A stretch of DNA of 64,000 nt, from assembly GCF_001275135.1 (NCBI RefSeq), contig NZ_LFQU01000009.1, positions 48,842 to 112,841 of the forward strand, read 5' to 3'. Origin of the DNA: Xylanibacter rarus. GTDB taxonomy: Bacteria; Bacteroidota; Bacteroidia; Bacteroidales; Bacteroidaceae. The position numbers were made by a program, and so were the translations under genes. Within the stretch, counting starts at the first letter, position 1; the number at the start of each line of letters is the position of its first letter. Shown here in pieces: positions 54,907 through 63,425 of this stretch. Under the pieces are notes generated by a model. The model searched no databases and was not told the origin of the DNA. It saw only the letters and a program-made list of their open reading frames with translations.

Positions 54907-55551
54907 ATGGGATTTTTAAGTAAATTATTTGGAAAAAGCAATAAAGAAGAACATAAGACTGGAGGCATGGAAGATTATATGACACTTGTGCGTGTCTATC
55001 TTCAGGCTGCAATCGCTGAAAATGCCGGCATAACTAATCTGGCGATGCTTCCTGACCTGAGAATGTTCAAAACCACTCTTCACGTTCCGACATTGAACAA
55101 CAAACTTGGAGTGGGGGAGAAAAAGCATTGTAAAAAGATGCTTAAGGACTTGTATAATACAGAAGATGACTTCTTCAAGGAAGTTGACCAAAGCATCCGT
55201 AAGAATTGCCGTAAGATACAGGACGTGCAGACATATCTTATCCAGTTCCAGAATTTTACTCAAGATCTCATGATGCTTATGGGTAATCTGATGAAGTTTA
55301 AGCTTCGTATGCCTTCGTTCATGAAAAAGGCTATATACGGAATGACCGAAAAGACCGTAGCTGACATTTTCCATAAGAACGACTTTAAGGATATGGGCGT
55401 TATGAAGACGGTGGTAGCCATCCGTAATTACGATAAGCGGTTGGGCTTCAGCGAAAAATGGATAACCGATTTTGTGTTCCAGGTCGTAATGCTGGCTAAG
55501 AAGGAACCGCGTCCCGCTGATGATGACAACTTGAAAAATAATTCGAAATAG
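54907..55551 (+). CDS. Conserved-looking soluble protein of unknown function
   Basis: A 214-residue protein. The ATG at 54907 (GFLSKLFGKSNKEE) is chosen over the TTG at 54895; the N-terminal FLSKLFG amphipathic start is common in small Bacteroidetes proteins. It has no signal peptide or membrane segment and appears all-helical and basic. Motifs such as DLYNTEDDFFKEVDQSIRKNC and RNYDKRLGFSEKWITDFVFQV are visible but I cannot assign a family. It has its own promoter; the next gene is the zapA pair, 137 bp downstream. Confidence 0.75.
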   Translation: MGFLSKLFGKSNKEEHKTGGMEDYMTLVRVYLQAAIAENAGITNLAMLPDLRMFKTTLHVPTLNNKLGVGEKKHCKKMLKDLYNTEDDFFKEVDQSIRKNCRKIQDVQTYLIQFQNFTQDLMMLMGNLMKFKLRMPSFMKKAIYGMTEKTVADIFHKNDFKDMGVMKTVVAIRNYDKRLGFSEKWITDFVFQVVMLAKKEPRPADDDNLKNNSK

Positions 55552-55639
55552 TAAGTCTGCTTATATGCCGTAATGAGTTTGCCTCCGCAGTCTCGTTATG
55601 GCATAATTTGTTGATTTATGTAAAATCGGATGAATAAAT

Positions 55640-55670
55640 TTTGCAAGTTGATAAATTTGTGCTAAATTTG
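55640..55670 (+). promoter_or_regulatory. Promoter of the coiled-coil protein-zapA-rny genes
   Basis: TTTG (55640-55643), exactly 19 nt, and TAAATTTG (55663-55670), 18 nt before the ATG at 55689. Confidence 0.7.
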
Positions 55671-55688
55671 TAGGCAAAACTTTTTGTG

Positions 55689-55982
55689 ATGGCTGACAAT
55701 GACAAAATAATGACGCTGTTTACCACACGTGTAAGGCAGTTGATTCTTCAGTACAACCAATTGAAGAAAGAAAACGAGGAGCTTTATGCGATGCTTGATG
55801 CACAGGAGGAGGAAATGAAGCGTCTGAAATCAACTTTGGAACAGGCACAGAAAGACTACGAAAGCCTCAAGATGGCTAAAATGATGGAGATATCTGACGG
55901 CGACATTGAGTCGGCAAAGCGCAGACTGTCAGGCCTTATACGCGAGGTTAATAAATGTATCACGCTGCTTAGTGAGGAATAG
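55689..55982 (+). CDS. Small coiled-coil protein upstream of zapA
   Basis: A 97-residue protein; ATG at 55689 preferred over the GTG at 55686. Nearly the whole chain is heptad-patterned coiled coil (about 10-75: LILQYNQLKKENEELYAMLDAQEE...). It ends in a short helix with a conserved-looking RLSGLIREVNKCI. It sits 10 bp upstream of zapA in the same direction. A role in division-ring assembly, similar in shape to ZapB, is suggested by position only. Confidence 0.75.
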   Translation: MADNDKIMTLFTTRVRQLILQYNQLKKENEELYAMLDAQEEEMKRLKSTLEQAQKDYESLKMAKMMEISDGDIESAKRRLSGLIREVNKCITLLSEE

Positions 55983-55992
55983 TGACGTAGTG

Positions 55993-56331
55993 ATGGCTGA
56001 AGGAAAAGATAAATTAAATATAAGACTGCACGTTTATGATACAGAGATACCGGTTTATAATATAATACCGGAAGAAGAGCCTTTTTATCGTAATGCGGCC
56101 AAGCTTATAACAGAAACGGTAAATACATATTCAGAACGCTTTAGGTCAACTAAAAGCGAGAAAGAAATCTTGTATATGGCGATGATTAATATCGCACTGA
56201 ATCTGGAGTTTGAAAAAACTAACAACGACACAGCACCCTATGACGATATTCTCACAAAGATAACCAATGAGATCGAAGATGCTCTTGGCGTGTCTGAAAC
56301 AGGCATGCGTGCAGCTACGGATAAAAAATAA
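55993..56331 (+). CDS. zapA: Cell division protein ZapA
   Basis: A 112-residue protein. The ORF is open upstream to 55906 within the previous gene, but the ATG at 55993 begins the family: DKLNIRLHVYDTEIPVYNIIPEEEPFYRNAAKLITETVNTY... The N-terminal beta-hairpin domain plus a helical stretch is the ZapA pattern; it cross-links FtsZ filaments at the septum. Placed between a small coiled-coil protein and rny, which supports the call. Confidence 0.88.
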   Translation: MAEGKDKLNIRLHVYDTEIPVYNIIPEEEPFYRNAAKLITETVNTYSERFRSTKSEKEILYMAMINIALNLEFEKTNNDTAPYDDILTKITNEIEDALGVSETGMRAATDKK

Positions 56332-56364
56332 AAGTGAGAATATTAACATTATTAAAATAAACAA

Positions 56365-57900
56365 ATGATATTAAATATTATTATTGCCGTCGTAGCACTT
56401 GTTTTGGGTGGACTATGCGGATATTTTATATTCAGGTATGTTCTTACCGGGAAATATAATGAAATGATTTCTGCAGCTCAAAAAGAAGCTGAAGTGTTGA
56501 AGGAAAAGAAGAAGCTCGAGGTTAAGGAGATTTTTCTTAATAAAAAGTCTGAACTCGAAAAGGAGGTGCAGAGCCGTAACCAGAAAATTCAGCAGAGCGA
56601 GAACCGCCTGAAGCAGAGAGAGCTCTCTTTGAATCAGCGTCAGGAAGAACTGGGCCGCAGAAAGCAGGACGTAGATCAGCAGCAGCAGCGTGTTGATAAT
56701 GAAAAGAAACTTTTGCAGATTAAGCAGGAGGAACTCGATAAGATGCAGCTTCAGGAGCGTGCAAAGCTTGAGGAACTTTCCGGTCTCAGCGCAGAAGAGG
56801 CAAAGAACCGTCTTGTTGAGAGTCTGAAAGACGAAGCCCGTACAGATGCAGCAAGCTACATCAACGAGATTATGGACGAGGCTAAGCTTAACGCCAATGC
56901 TCAGGCTAAGAAAATCGTTATACAGACAATACAGCGCGTTGCCACTGAAACCGCGATAGAAAACTCTGTCAGCGTGTTCCATATCGACAACGATGAAGTG
57001 AAAGGACGTATCATCGGCCGTGAAGGACGCAACATCAGAGCTCTTGAAGCAGCAACAGGTGTCGAGATTGTTGTCGACGACACTCCTGAGGCTATTGTCA
57101 TTTCTGCTTTCGATCCTGTCCGCCGTGAGGTTTGCCGTCTGGCTCTTCATCAGCTTGTTACTGACGGACGTATCCACCCGGCACGTATCGAGGAAGTTGT
57201 TGCTAAGGTTAAGAAGCAGCTCGACAACGAGATCATTGAGACAGGTAAGCGTACAGCCATCGACCTTGGTATACATGGTCTGCATCCTGAACTTATACGT
57301 ATCATCGGTAAGATGAAGTATCGTTCAAGCTATGGTCAGAACCTCTTGCAGCATGCACGTGAGACAGCCAACCTCTGTGCTGTAATGGCTTCTGAGCTTG
57401 GTCTTAATCCTAAGAAGGCTAAACGTGCCGGATTGTTGCACGATATAGGTAAGGTGCCTGACGAGGAGAGCGAACTGCCGCATGCTCTTTATGGTGCAAA
57501 GATTGCTGAAAAGTATAAGGAGAAGCCGGATATCGTTAATGCCATTGGCGCTCACCACGATGAAATAGAGATGAACACACTGCTCGCTCCAATCGTTCAG
57601 GTCTGCGATGCTATCAGTGGAGCCCGTCCTGGCGCACGCCGCGAAATTGTAGAGGCTTACATCAAGCGTCTTAATGATCTTGAGGCTATTGCTATGAGTT
57701 ATCCAGGCGTTACAAAGACATACGCCATTCAGGCTGGCCGCGAGTTGCGCGTAATCGTCGGTGCGGATAAGATGGACGATAAGGAAACAGAGAATCTGTC
57801 TGGCGAGATAGCAACTAAGATTCAGAACGAGATGACTTATCCGGGACAGGTTAAGATCACTGTTATCCGTGAAACAAGAAGCGTGGCATACGCTAAGTAA
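56365..57900 (+). CDS. rny: Ribonuclease Y
   Basis: A 511-residue membrane-anchored endoribonuclease that starts mRNA decay. The N-terminal transmembrane helix (2-25, [20 protein letters not shown]) is followed by a long coiled coil (about 35-150), the KH domain with [19 protein letters not shown] (~215-233) and [23 protein letters not shown], and the HD domain with the metal-binding [15 protein letters not shown] (~352-366) and GAHHDEI. Length and domain order are standard. A strong terminator follows at 57926. Confidence 0.97.
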   Translation: MILNIIIAVVALVLGGLCGYFIFRYVLTGKYNEMISAAQKEAEVLKEKKKLEVKEIFLNKKSELEKEVQSRNQKIQQSENRLKQRELSLNQRQEELGRRKQDVDQQQQRVDNEKKLLQIKQEELDKMQLQERAKLEELSGLSAEEAKNRLVESLKDEARTDAASYINEIMDEAKLNANAQAKKIVIQTIQRVATETAIENSVSVFHIDNDEVKGRIIGREGRNIRALEAATGVEIVVDDTPEAIVISAFDPVRREVCRLALHQLVTDGRIHPARIEEVVAKVKKQLDNEIIETGKRTAIDLGIHGLHPELIRIIGKMKYRSSYGQNLLQHARETANLCAVMASELGLNPKKAKRAGLLHDIGKVPDEESELPHALYGAKIAEKYKEKPDIVNAIGAHHDEIEMNTLLAPIVQVCDAISGARPGARREIVEAYIKRLNDLEAIAMSYPGVTKTYAIQAGRELRVIVGADKMDDKETENLSGEIATKIQNEMTYPGQVKITVIRETRSVAYAK

Positions 57901-57925
57901 AATCAGAAAATACATACTTCTATAT

Positions 57926-57959
57926 AAAAAGCGTGAACATTTCTCTGTTCACGCTTTTT
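57926..57959 (+). terminator. Terminator of rny
   Basis: A perfect 14-bp stem (57926-57939 with 57946-57959), then T-rich. Its right arm is the beginning of the 250-bp direct repeat. Confidence 0.9.
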
Positions 57960-58189
57960 TATTTTATGTTTACACCGCCTATACATAATTATATATGTCG
58001 GTTGTATTTTATGTTAAATGATGAAAGATCATGATGCATTTTGGGCTTTTGGCATCCATATGCCAACTTTGTCTTTCCGGGGATCTGTCGAAGCCGTATT
58101 CTGCCCATAATGGCTGCATATCATGCGCAGGCATGCTAAACCGCACTGCATCGCGTCGTGCTGAAGGTAGAGTTTAAAGTTTCTCATTT
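57942..58189. repeat. ~250-bp direct repeat, copy 1
   Basis: Roughly 85% identical by eye to 60850-61099, same orientation. It starts inside the rny terminator and ends at the start codon of a truncated C39 peptidase ORF. The second copy carries the same right half of the terminator without the left half, so copy 1 is likely the source. Confidence 0.85.
58029..58187 (-). pseudogene. Truncated C39 peptidase domain (peptide-exporter ABC transporter remnant), copy 1
   Basis: A 52-codon ORF beginning MRNFKLYLQHDAMQCGLACL and continuing RMICSHYGQN. This is the N-terminal active-site segment of C39 peptidases, with the oxyanion Gln (residue 9) and the nucleophile Cys (15). Those domains begin ABC transporters that cut the leader and export bacteriocins or RiPPs. 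After residue 30 the frame departs from the family, and only about 50 residues remain of a normal ~700-residue protein. A second copy lies at 60982-61098. Confidence 0.75.
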
Positions 58190-58213
58190 ATTTTATAATA
58201 CCCGAAAATCAAA

Positions 58214-58404
58214 CTAATATTTACGGTCCATCAAGTTGAGGTCATCCTGAATATCTTTCATGATGTCCTTGTCCAAGTCAATTTTCTTATGGTTCTTTCT
58301 TGCTTAAGATTGACATTTCATATAATTCTTTCTAAGAGGGATATCAGTGAATCTGTATAGATAATGGCGTTAAAAAATAGAAGTACTACCAAGAATCTTT
58401 TCAT
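58214..58404 (-). pseudogene. Degenerate small ORF with N-terminal hydrophobic segment
   Basis: ATG at 58404 opens a 28-codon frame (MKRFLVVLLFFNAIIYT...) ending at 58318. Past it, in other frames, coding-looking residues continue (EMSILSKKEP and then KKIDLDKDIMKDIQDDLNLM) to a TAG at 58214. Two frame changes would be needed to make one ~60-residue product. It lies between the receptor at 58449 and the C39 remnant. It may be a decayed small secreted protein; alternatively it is non-coding. Confidence 0.35.
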
Positions 58405-58448
58405 AATTTATGAATTTATATAGCATTTAATATTCTGATTTTTATTAA

Positions 58449-59570
58449 TTATTGCCTTGTTCTGTCTATCACATCGTTGTTATTTCTTGATGAACTTACT
58501 GTTATGTCTTGATTAAACAAACTGAGCGATGCTGACAATGTGATACCTCTCATGTCATTAGTGCCGTAGGTTCCGTGTTGGGTGTTGATGTATCTGATAT
58601 CAATATTGTTATAATTTGCACGGTGCAAGATATCTGATACACTGAGTGTGAGTGTTAATTTGTCTTTTATCATGTTCATCTGTACACCTGCGCTCCAGTT
58701 GTTTGCGGGACGCTGGGATATATTTGTGTCTTCAAGATAACTTTGGAATGTGAATGTTGTGTATGCCGTAATTTTGTTGTTCAGAAAATAATACAAATTC
58801 ATGTTTCCTGAATAAAACGGGCGGTGTATTTTTATTGTTTTATTTAGGAATATGTATTTATATTTCGGAAAGTTTATGTAAAGGTTTCCACTGAAGTATA
58901 GTTTACCTGAAAACATTCTTCTGTTGTATCCAAGCATTGTGTAAAATGATTCAGAACGTTTAACGTTTATCGGTGTCTCGCATACTATATCTGTGGACGG
59001 ATCCTGATTGTATACAACGCTTTTTATAAGGTTGCGTGTGTGAGTATATCCGGCAGTCACGTATAATCCTTTCCATCCTGCGTAAATTGAGATATTGTCG
59101 TTCACGCTGGGTTGCAGATCTCTGTTACCTGCTGAATACGACAAAGAGTCCTGATAAATAGGATAAGGGTTAAGGCCGGTGTATTTCTGCCTATTTACGC
59201 TTCGTCTGTAATTAAGCTGGAAAGTCAAGTTTTTCCACGGGAAGACGGTTAATGTACCCGATGGCAGGAAGAAAGAAGTATGTCGGGAGTTGCTGATTGT
59301 TTCCGACAGAGTGTTTATCCAAACCTTTGTATCAGAATATTCGTAGCGCCCACCCAATGATAAGTGAACTTTTTTCCATTTTTTCCCGAGGCTTAAATAT
59401 GCGGCTGTAACATTGTCTTCCGTCTTCTGTCCGTTTGAGCCCAATGTCTCAGGCTGCCATTTGCTGTCAGACAGATAGCCGTATCTGTCATTTACATTAT
59501 AATAACGTGCCCCTGCTTCCGAACTGATATTGAAAGGCAGATTAAATGAATAAGTGGCATTAAGTGTCAT
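58449..59570 (-). CDS. Outer-membrane beta-barrel receptor, C-terminal part (frameshifted)
   Basis: A 373-residue ORF beginning MTLNATYSFNLPF. It is the rear barrel half of an OMP_b-brl_3-type TonB-dependent receptor: alternating aromatic strands with long loops (NLTFQLNYRRSVNRQKYTGL, SYSAGNRDLQPSVNDNISIYAGW) and a complete end. Its start overlaps the stop of the upstream part by one base. The true reading frame extends upstream to NNDNGNNNFTKTTNKYK and joins the other part once one base is restored at an A-run near 59618. Confidence 0.8.
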   Translation of the reverse strand: MTLNATYSFNLPFNISSEAGARYYNVNDRYGYLSDSKWQPETLGSNGQKTEDNVTAAYLSLGKKWKKVHLSLGGRYEYSDTKVWINTLSETISNSRHTSFFLPSGTLTVFPWKNLTFQLNYRRSVNRQKYTGLNPYPIYQDSLSYSAGNRDLQPSVNDNISIYAGWKGLYVTAGYTHTRNLIKSVVYNQDPSTDIVCETPINVKRSESFYTMLGYNRRMFSGKLYFSGNLYINFPKYKYIFLNKTIKIHRPFYSGNMNLYYFLNNKITAYTTFTFQSYLEDTNISQRPANNWSAGVQMNMIKDKLTLTLSVSDILHRANYNNIDIRYINTQHGTYGTNDMRGITLSASLSLFNQDITVSSSRNNNDVIDRTRQ

Positions 59571-60574
59571 TATTTTATATTTGTTCGTAGTTTTCGTGAA
59601 GTTATTGTTCCCGTTATCATTATTTTTGTTTTTTCTGCAATATCTGTTCGCGAATTGTTGCTTATTATAGAATAGTCTCCGCCCAGTGACAGGAGTGATT
59701 TTCCTATTTTGCTTTTGTAATATAGAGTTACATTATGTAGGTTACGATTGTCTATTGTTTGTCTTCTGATATTCTTGTCGTTGTATTTTTCTGTATCAGA
59801 ATATTTCATATCAGCATTACTTATGTCGTTTTCTTTTTCATGCTGGAAGTAATAAGCCAGACTTATTGTGTTGTTTTTGTTGATGTCGAAATTATTATTC
59901 CACGTTATGTCGTGATTGTGAGAACCCATGAATAATTCGTTGGCTTCATCGCTTCGGAATGTACGGTCGGGATGAAAAATCTCTGTATAATATGTTTCTT
60001 TGTTGAGAGACATCCAAGCTCCGTAATCATATCCTATAGATGAATTCCATATACCATATTTCATGCGAAGCTCAAATGATGGATTTTCTGAGAATTTCCG
60101 TCTTACAGTGGTCGTATTATAGACGTCAAGTGCAATGAAGTCTTTTAGTGGTTTTATTGTTATTATGTTTATCACAGCGTTGGTTCCTGCCGGATATTTG
60201 GCTGAAGGTTCTCTTTCAATTTCTATCTTTGCAATGTCTGATGTTTTCAGTGTTGTGAATATGTTTTGATTGGTTACTTCTTTTCCGTCAACATAGTATA
60301 TTGGCTTTCCTTTTCCAGCCACGTCAAAGTTGTTGTTCCCTTTTGCTATTATCCCGGGTGTGACACTCAGCATATTTCCAAGGTTTACCATCTTGCTTAG
60401 AAAAGTTCCTTTAACGGTTACAGTCTGTCTGCTTCCTTCTGTTTTTACTATAGGTCTGTAAGCTTTCACTTCAATAGAACTCAGTCTGAAATCTTTACTT
60501 ATGCTGTCTTGTTGCGCATAAATATCAGTGGTGGTATGAATATACAGTGCTAATATTAATAAAAAAGTCTTCAT
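59570..60574 (-). CDS. Outer-membrane beta-barrel receptor, N-terminal part (frameshifted)
   Basis: A 334-residue ORF. Signal peptide ~1-20 (ends IYAQ). The TonB plug domain (about 30-140) has VNLGNMLSVTPGIIAKGNNNFDVAGKGKPIYYVDGKEV and IAKIEIEREPSAKYPAGTNAVINI, followed by the first barrel strands. It loses frame after AEKTK in a run of five A residues; one extra A gives a continuous ~715-residue receptor with the part at 58449. It has no carboxypeptidase-like N-terminal domain, unlike the neighbouring receptor at 61161. Likely role: outer-membrane step of a peptide or metal transport locus; substrate unknown. Confidence 0.8.
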   Translation of the reverse strand: MKTFLLILALYIHTTTDIYAQQDSISKDFRLSSIEVKAYRPIVKTEGSRQTVTVKGTFLSKMVNLGNMLSVTPGIIAKGNNNFDVAGKGKPIYYVDGKEVTNQNIFTTLKTSDIAKIEIEREPSAKYPAGTNAVINIITIKPLKDFIALDVYNTTTVRRKFSENPSFELRMKYGIWNSSIGYDYGAWMSLNKETYYTEIFHPDRTFRSDEANELFMGSHNHDITWNNNFDINKNNTISLAYYFQHEKENDISNADMKYSDTEKYNDKNIRRQTIDNRNLHNVTLYYKSKIGKSLLSLGGDYSIISNNSRTDIAEKTKIMITGTITSRKLRTNIK

Positions 60575-60656
60575 ATGTTTGTTCTTTTAGATTCGACTTA
60601 AATTTAACGTTGGTATTTAATTATAATTTACTATTTCTCTTTTTTGTTCCCATAAA

Positions 60657-60827
60657 TTAAAGGTAACATCTCTTCAATATGTTTTTATAAATGGAGCAAT
60701 AGCTTCTGTGCCACTGGATATATAATGTATTGCCACAAGAGCTTATTGACGAAGTGTCGACAGATTGCGCCAATGTGTGTGCTGTAAATGCCATAACGGC
60801 AAACATTATTAATAGTATTTTTTTCAT
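60657..60827 (-). CDS. Possible small secreted peptide (56 residues)
   Basis: ATG at 60827 to TAA at 60657. Residues 1-21 form a textbook signal peptide (MKKILLIMFAVMAFTAHTLAQ). The ~35 residues after it contain three cysteines (SSCGN, RSYCSIY, LKRCYL). It lies between the second C39 remnant and the first receptor on the same strand. It may be a genuine small secreted peptide or the 5' end of a lost gene. The three cysteines and tight context make it worth listing; no family recognised. Confidence 0.45.
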   Translation of the reverse strand: MKKILLIMFAVMAFTAHTLAQSVDTSSISSCGNTLYIQWHRSYCSIYKNILKRCYL

Positions 60828-60849
60828 AATATTTTGGTTTTAATTTCAA

Positions 60850-61099
60850 TCTCTGTTCACGCTTTTTTATTTTATGTTTACACCATCTATACATAATATT
60901 ATATATGTCGGTTGTATTTTATGTTAAATGATGAAAGACCATGATGCATTTTGTGCTGTTGGCATCCATATGTCAGTTTTGTCATTCCGGGGATCTGTCG
61001 AAACTGTTGTCTGCTCCATAGTGGCTGCATATCATGTGCAGGCATGCAATGCAGTAATGCATCGCGTCGTGCTGAAGGTATATCTTAAAGTTTTTCATC
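60850..61099. repeat. ~250-bp direct repeat, copy 2
   Basis: Second copy of 57942-58189. It begins with TCTCTGTTCACGCTTTTTT, the right half of the rny terminator, though rny is 3 kb away. It ends at the start codon of the second C39 remnant. Confidence 0.85.
60982..61098 (-). pseudogene. Truncated C39 peptidase domain, copy 2
   Basis: A 38-codon ORF beginning MKNFKIYLQHDAMHYCIACL and ending SFDRSPE, then TGA. It aligns with copy 1 without gaps in the first 29 residues. The catalytic Cys15 of copy 1 is Tyr here and Gly16 is Cys, so this copy could not work as a peptidase even if complete. The rest of the transporter is missing. It lies 62 bp after the receptor gene at 61161 on the same strand. 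Confidence 0.75.
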
Positions 61100-61160
61100 G
61101 TTTAATATATTGTTAAAGAAAATACTCGTCAGAATCTGTTAAGCTCAGAACTGCCGGTTC

Positions 61161-63425
61161 CTATACCTTTATATTTCTTTTGTTTTTACTGTTGAACGAA
61201 TAGGTTACAGACAGTTGTATTAGTTGCGAAGCACCTTTACGGTATTCAGTTACGTTAACTCCGTTTGTGCGTGTGAGGTGCTTTTGCTTCTGTGTGCCGA
61301 AGATGTCGTTTGCCAAAAGAGAGAACGACCAGTTGCCTACGCTTTTCAACAAATAAACATACACCGAGGCGTTGTCGTACATATAATAAGTGTTGTTATT
61401 GCCTTTGCTCGACCACCATCCCGTAAGGTATGCATATATCCCCCAAGGCAGGTCGAAACGGTTCTGAAGGCTTATGCTTCCTATGGGCTTGTTGTAGCTC
61501 TCTTCGGGCGAGCCGTATTTTAAGTCACAGATGGCGAGCTGGCCTTGTATCATCGGATGCCAGAAGCCGATATCCATGCTGTGCGACAGCACTATGTTTA
61601 GTTTGTTGAAGTCAGGCAGGTTTATCGGCTTGCGTATGTTGAGGTTATAGTCAGGCATGTGCATGTAGACATACTCTATCTGTCTTTTCATTCTTATATA
61701 TGTTACGTTAAGCATGGTCTGTTTCCATGCCATGCTCAGGTTAATATTGTGTGGCGTCGATGAACTCAGCAGCGGGTTGCCTGTCTCCCATGACGTGTGC
61801 GACACGTATGTCGAATTGTTATTTAGCATGGAATAGCTCGGCCTGTATACGTTGGTGTTGTACGAAAGTCCTATTCTCAGGTCTTTTACGGCATAGCTGA
61901 TTGTGAACCTCGGCAGCCAGTCGGTGTACGACTTTGACTGACCGTCTATTCGTTCTCCGTTTTTATAGTAAGTGAAGTCTGTCGCTTCAGCCCTCATTCC
62001 GGCTGTCAGCGTCAGGTTGTTAAGCGGTCTGTATGTTGCGTTGACATATCCGACTGCAAGATTCTGTTTAATAAAGTCGTTTGCCTGTGAGCCTGTGCCG
62101 TCAATGATGTTGCCAAAATCAGTCCTGTCTGACGTGTACGAATATTCGCCTCCCACGTCAAAGGACAGTTTACCGAAAGCCATGTTTAAGTTTGCCTTTG
62201 TGGCAATCAGATGATACGATGCCCTGTTTGAGGTGTTCACAATGCTGTATATCCCTTTGCTGTCCTCGGTGGTGTTCTGATTGTTTTTGCTTTCTCCGTA
62301 CAGGTAGTCGGCGTCAGCCGTAATCTCAAAGTTCTTTTTTGCGCCGAACTTAATCGTGGCATATCCGTTAAGATAATGCTGCATGCTCTGCGATAACGAT
62401 TCGTTTGCCGAAGCAATGCTGCTTTCCTGTCCGTCAGCGTTGGTCTTTATGTTACTGTCCGTGTTGTATTTGCTTGACGGTGTTCTCGAGAATTCGTACC
62501 TTACTCCTGCCGAATTGCTTTCTCCGAAGTCAAAGCTGCTTCCTGCCTGCAGGTTCATTGATTTGCTGCGGCTGTTATATTCGCCTTCTGTTAATGTATA
62601 ATTTTGGTTGTTGTTGAATTTCTCGTCATACGTCCTGTCCTGTTTGAATCCGCTGTCGGCAACAGAGCCTCCGACAAAGAATCCTAATCCGTTCTTCAAG
62701 ACATACGAAAAGTCGGCGTTTACGTTTCCCGATGCAACTTCAGACATTGTTCCGGAGCCTGTTATAACTCCTGCCAGGCCATTGTCGCATTTCTTGGTGT
62801 GTATTATTATCACCGACGTTACGCTTGAGCCGTATTTAACGCTCGGGTCTGTAATGATGTCTACGCTCTTTATGTTTTCCGGCGACAGCTGGCTCAGTTC
62901 GCCGCTGTTCCTTACGCGTCTGTTGTTTATGTATATTTCAGGCGTTCCCTTGCCGAGTACTGCTATTCCGCCGCTTGTTGCGTCAATCATTGGCATCATT
63001 CTTATGGCATCATTGACCGACGGCAGTTTGGCGAGCGGGTTGCCTTCCATATCAACTGTAAGTCCTGAAGCGTTGTGCTTTATGAATTTTCTCACTCCCG
63101 TTACTGTTATGCCTTCAAGAGCCTTAGCCTGAGGCTGCATGCGTATTGCTCCGTTTAGCGGAATGTCGGCATAGGCGGTTTCATAGCCCAGCGATGTTAC
63201 CCTTACGGCCAGAGTCTTGCAGTGTGTTGTGTCGTTTACAACGAATTTGCCTTCTTCGTCCGTAAGCCCTCCTGATATCAGACTTGAGTCGGCAGTGTTT
63301 ATCAGTGCCACGCTGGCATATTCCATTGGCATGTCTTTTTCGTTCATCACCTTGCCGCTTATCTGCTGTGCATAGGCCTTTGTAAGTGCAAGGAGCATGA
63401 TGATTAGTATTGTAAGTTTATTCAT
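61161..63425 (-). CDS. Outer-membrane beta-barrel TonB-dependent receptor family protein
   Basis: A 754-residue exported receptor. Signal peptide 1-20 (ends AYAQ). The carboxypeptidase-regulatory-like domain (about 21-95) has ISGKVMNEKDMPMEYASVALIN and TDEEGKFVV. The plug (about 105-210) has LAKLPSVNDAIRMMPMIDATSGGIAVLGKG and PSVKYGSSVTSVIIIHTK. The OMP_b-brl_3-type barrel runs to the end. It is intact, and a distant paralogue of the frameshifted receptor at 58.4-60.6 kb. Receptors of this type occur next to C39 peptide exporters in Bacteroidetes, which agrees with the adjacent C39 remnant. Ligand unknown. Confidence 0.88.
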   Translation of the reverse strand: MNKLTILIIMLLALTKAYAQQISGKVMNEKDMPMEYASVALINTADSSLISGGLTDEEGKFVVNDTTHCKTLAVRVTSLGYETAYADIPLNGAIRMQPQAKALEGITVTGVRKFIKHNASGLTVDMEGNPLAKLPSVNDAIRMMPMIDATSGGIAVLGKGTPEIYINNRRVRNSGELSQLSPENIKSVDIITDPSVKYGSSVTSVIIIHTKKCDNGLAGVITGSGTMSEVASGNVNADFSYVLKNGLGFFVGGSVADSGFKQDRTYDEKFNNNQNYTLTEGEYNSRSKSMNLQAGSSFDFGESNSAGVRYEFSRTPSSKYNTDSNIKTNADGQESSIASANESLSQSMQHYLNGYATIKFGAKKNFEITADADYLYGESKNNQNTTEDSKGIYSIVNTSNRASYHLIATKANLNMAFGKLSFDVGGEYSYTSDRTDFGNIIDGTGSQANDFIKQNLAVGYVNATYRPLNNLTLTAGMRAEATDFTYYKNGERIDGQSKSYTDWLPRFTISYAVKDLRIGLSYNTNVYRPSYSMLNNNSTYVSHTSWETGNPLLSSSTPHNINLSMAWKQTMLNVTYIRMKRQIEYVYMHMPDYNLNIRKPINLPDFNKLNIVLSHSMDIGFWHPMIQGQLAICDLKYGSPEESYNKPIGSISLQNRFDLPWGIYAYLTGWWSSKGNNNTYYMYDNASVYVYLLKSVGNWSFSLLANDIFGTQKQKHLTRTNGVNVTEYRKGASQLIQLSVTYSFNSKNKRNIKV

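Noticed and set aside
60685-60894. 69-residue minus-strand ORF (MYRWCKHKIKK...)
   Set aside because: It overlaps the 250-bp repeat and lacks a signal or domain. The 56-residue frame in the same place has a proper signal peptide and start, so this one is treated as a shadow.
60928-61116. 62-residue plus-strand ORF inside repeat copy 2
   Set aside because: It is the antisense of the C39 remnant; the minus-strand frame carries the recognisable peptidase motif.
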